Source: an uncultured Porphyromonadaceae bacterium (GTDB taxonomy: Bacteria; Bacteroidota; Bacteroidia; Bacteroidales; Muribaculaceae). From it: DNA of 38,472 nt. The stretch is taken from positions 1 through 38,472 of the forward strand of contig CABUWI010000014.1 in NCBI GenBank assembly GCA_902495245.1. The letters are read 5' to 3'. Positions 36,994 to 38,472 of the stretch are shown in pieces (within the stretch, counting starts at the first letter, position 1; each line of letters opens with the position of its first letter). A program made the position numbers and the translations under genes. Below the pieces are notes generated by a model. It worked only from the letters and a program-made list of their open reading frames with translations. It was not told where the DNA came from and searched no databases.

Positions 36994-38472
36994 ATGACTA
37001 ATGAAGACAACATTATGAAGACACGTTGTATTTTTGGCGACAAAAGGCTTGAGAAAGAGTATACGACCTTGGTAACGGAGATGTCGGCCGGCGGCTCTGC
37101 CGTAATCAATCGCGCCTGTGAGAGCGCCTCGGAGAAGAAAGCGGCCTATCGGTTCATCAACAACGAGAACGTTACGGTTGAAAGAATTGCCACTGACCTT
37201 GTAAGCCAGATGGTTACGAATGTACGGCAGCTGAATCTAAAAGAGGTCCTCGTGGCTCAGGACACCATGGAGGTAGTCAGGGAGAATGTCCTGTCAAGGC
37301 TCAAGAAGTCCGGACGGACGGTTCTGGAATGCGCCAGGACCAACAAGGGCATGCGTTCCCATTCGGCCATTGTAATGGATTCGGCCACCGGTGTTCCCGC
37401 CGGGTTCGGGTATCTGAGAATCTGGGGGCGTGAGCCCAAGCCGCTGGCCGCAGTTGAGGAAGAGGACTTCAGGGACGACCGCAAACGTCAGCCTTCCTAC
37501 TATATCATGGATCCGGACACGGGAAAGACCCGCTACAAATATAGTGTTCCGGTAACGGCGCGCGACTCTGAATCAGCCCGTTGGATAGAGGCGGCCACGC
37601 AGGTCAGAAGCGCGCTGAGTCCTGACATACATGTCATCATGGTGCAGGACCGTGAGGGAGATATGTACCCATTGCTGACTATGCCGTCAGAATACGAAAA
37701 TCTTGACATCATCGTGCGAGCCTCGAAGAAGCGTGTGGTGCTGTTACCCAAGGGCAAGACCGCCGATCTGTTCGCTTATACCGCCGCTGCGAAAGTCAGG
37801 GACACCTACACCGTTTCCGTCGGAAAAGGCCCGCGAAAAAAGGCTCGCAATGCCAAAGTGGAACTCCGTTACGGCAGCCTTACAATCCGTCGCCCCCATT
37901 CGCCCGTCTATCCGCAGAAGTCGGTTGAACTCTTCTTCGTCAGGGTTACTGAGCGCGCCGCAAAAGAAAGCGAACCAATTGATTGGCTGCTGCTTACTTC
38001 TTTGCCTGTTGACTCCGTGGAGGCCGCGAAAAGGATAGTCGCATACTATCGCAACAGGTGGTTCATTGAGGATTTTCACCGTCTGCTCAAGAAAAAAGGC
38101 TTCGGCATCGAGGACATTCAGGTCGAAAGCCCGCAGGCTTTCGCCGTCAATCTCGCAGTCTGCATCAAGAGCGCATATGAGGTCGCACTTGTCAAGAAAG
38201 GATATGACGGCAACAACCGGACCGCTCCGGCAACAATAGCTTTCACCCCGCTGGAATTACAGATTGTCTCCAGGCTCAACGACCGGTTCAATTCTCCCAA
38301 AAAGATATACAGGAATCCTTATGAAAAAGGGTCTTTGGCCTGGGCTGCCTGGGCCGTGGCCTGCGAGGGCGGCTGGAGCGCTATGCCCTCACAACCCAAA
38401 CCCGGAATCATAACATTCAAAAGAGGAATTGACAGAATTGAGAATATCTATCAATTCCTCTTGGAGACTCAA
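36994..38472 (+). CDS. IS4-family (Tn5/IS50-like) DDE transposase, 3' end outside the window
   Basis: The frame is open for 493 codons to the window edge. The N-terminus matches the Tn5-type DNA-binding domain: FGDKRLEKEYTTLV, then SEKKAAYRFINNENVTVERI. Catalytic residues line up with Tn5: Asp90 (AQDTMEV), Asp219 (MVQDREGDMYPLL) and Glu359 within the YREK-type motif (YYRNRWFIEDFHRLLKKKG). The C-terminus (LAWAAWAVACEGGW ... GIDRIENIYQFLLE) resembles the end of Tn5 transposase, so only a few codons should be missing. ATG 36994 is used; ATG 37015 (MKTRCIFGDKRL) is an alternative. No frameshift is seen, so the enzyme may be active. Confidence 0.9.
   Translation, partial: MTNEDNIMKTRCIFGDKRLEKEYTTLVTEMSAGGSAVINRACESASEKKAAYRFINNENVTVERIATDLVSQMVTNVRQLNLKEVLVAQDTMEVVRENVLSRLKKSGRTVLECARTNKGMRSHSAIVMDSATGVPAGFGYLRIWGREPKPLAAVEEEDFRDDRKRQPSYYIMDPDTGKTRYKYSVPVTARDSESARWIEAATQVRSALSPDIHVIMVQDREGDMYPLLTMPSEYENLDIIVRASKKRVVLLPKGKTADLFAYTAAAKVRDTYTVSVGKGPRKKARNAKVELRYGSLTIRRPHSPVYPQKSVELFFVRVTERAAKESEPIDWLLLTSLPVDSVEAAKRIVAYYRNRWFIEDFHRLLKKKGFGIEDIQVESPQAFAVNLAVCIKSAYEVALVKKGYDGNNRTAPATIAFTPLELQIVSRLNDRFNSPKKIYRNPYEKGSLAWAAWAVACEGGWSAMPSQPKPGIITFKRGIDRIENIYQFLLETQ

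Larger units (their letters stand above)
36941..38472 (+). mobile_element. IS4-family insertion sequence, left part (right end outside)
   Basis: The boundary is placed where the REP-like palindrome is interrupted at 36940/36941. It holds a strong hairpin and a Tn5-like transposase. The right end and its inverted repeat lie beyond the window, so the terminal repeats cannot be confirmed. Confidence 0.6.

Overview
The window is chromosomal DNA of a Bacteroidales bacterium, most likely a GC-rich gut member such as Muribaculaceae (lineage inferred, no marker gene seen). The support is: several promoters with the Bacteroidetes -7 box TAnnTTTG; little Shine-Dalgarno signal; TonB-dependent receptors paired with DUF4249 and DUF5689 lipoproteins; a large secreted protein with the Bacteroidales-type C-terminal tail (YDLQGRRV ... 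GKGVYIING); and an anaerobe-type thiamin cluster using ThiH. No rRNA, tRNA or CRISPR array was recognised.

Layout. 1-3.6 kb: one giant secreted protein, then a terminator and short repeats. 3.8-5.3 kb: an AT-richer AlbA_2-domain regulator with a 12-bp tandem repeat. 5.3-9.1 kb: a TonB receptor/DUF4249 operon divergent from an AraC regulator, followed by a small lipoprotein. 9.6-10.0 kb: a gene-free stretch of hairpins and palindromic repeats. 10.0-16.6 kb (minus strand): a TonB receptor and two DUF5689 lipoproteins. 16.7-19.3 kb: divergent manA and purH. 19.3-24.1 kb: an inserted four-helix-bundle gene flanked by inverted heptamer arrays, then mreB-mreC-ribH-wbqC-like-spmAB. 24.1-30.4 kb: a TPP riboswitch and a tightly coupled thiamin operon, thiS - tenI/thiE fusion - thiG - thiH - thiF-like - methyltransferase - tenA - thiD. 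30.6-35.0 kb (minus strand): an outer-membrane barrel protein and a MINPP-like histidine phosphatase. 35.2-36.9 kb: a TPR/membrane/HTH regulator. From 36.94 kb: an IS4-family element (Tn5-like transposase) running off the window.

How the parts work together. The thiamin operon makes the thiazole half (ThiS, ThiG, ThiH, ThiF-like), aromatises it and joins it to HMP (TenI-ThiE), and salvages and phosphorylates HMP (TenA, ThiD); thiC is not in the cluster. The two minus-strand TonB loci look like outer-membrane uptake or processing systems whose ligands cannot be read from sequence.

The most unusual signal is intergenic. One family is arrays of degenerate 7-bp units (AACYYTT, or AAGRRTT on the other strand) placed as inverted pairs at three loci, one pair enclosing a four-helix-bundle gene, with AT-rich relatives at two further sites. 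A second family is a REP-like palindrome (core GGACGCACGG-n-CCGTGCGTCC) that occurs twice as an inverted pair and once truncated where the IS begins.
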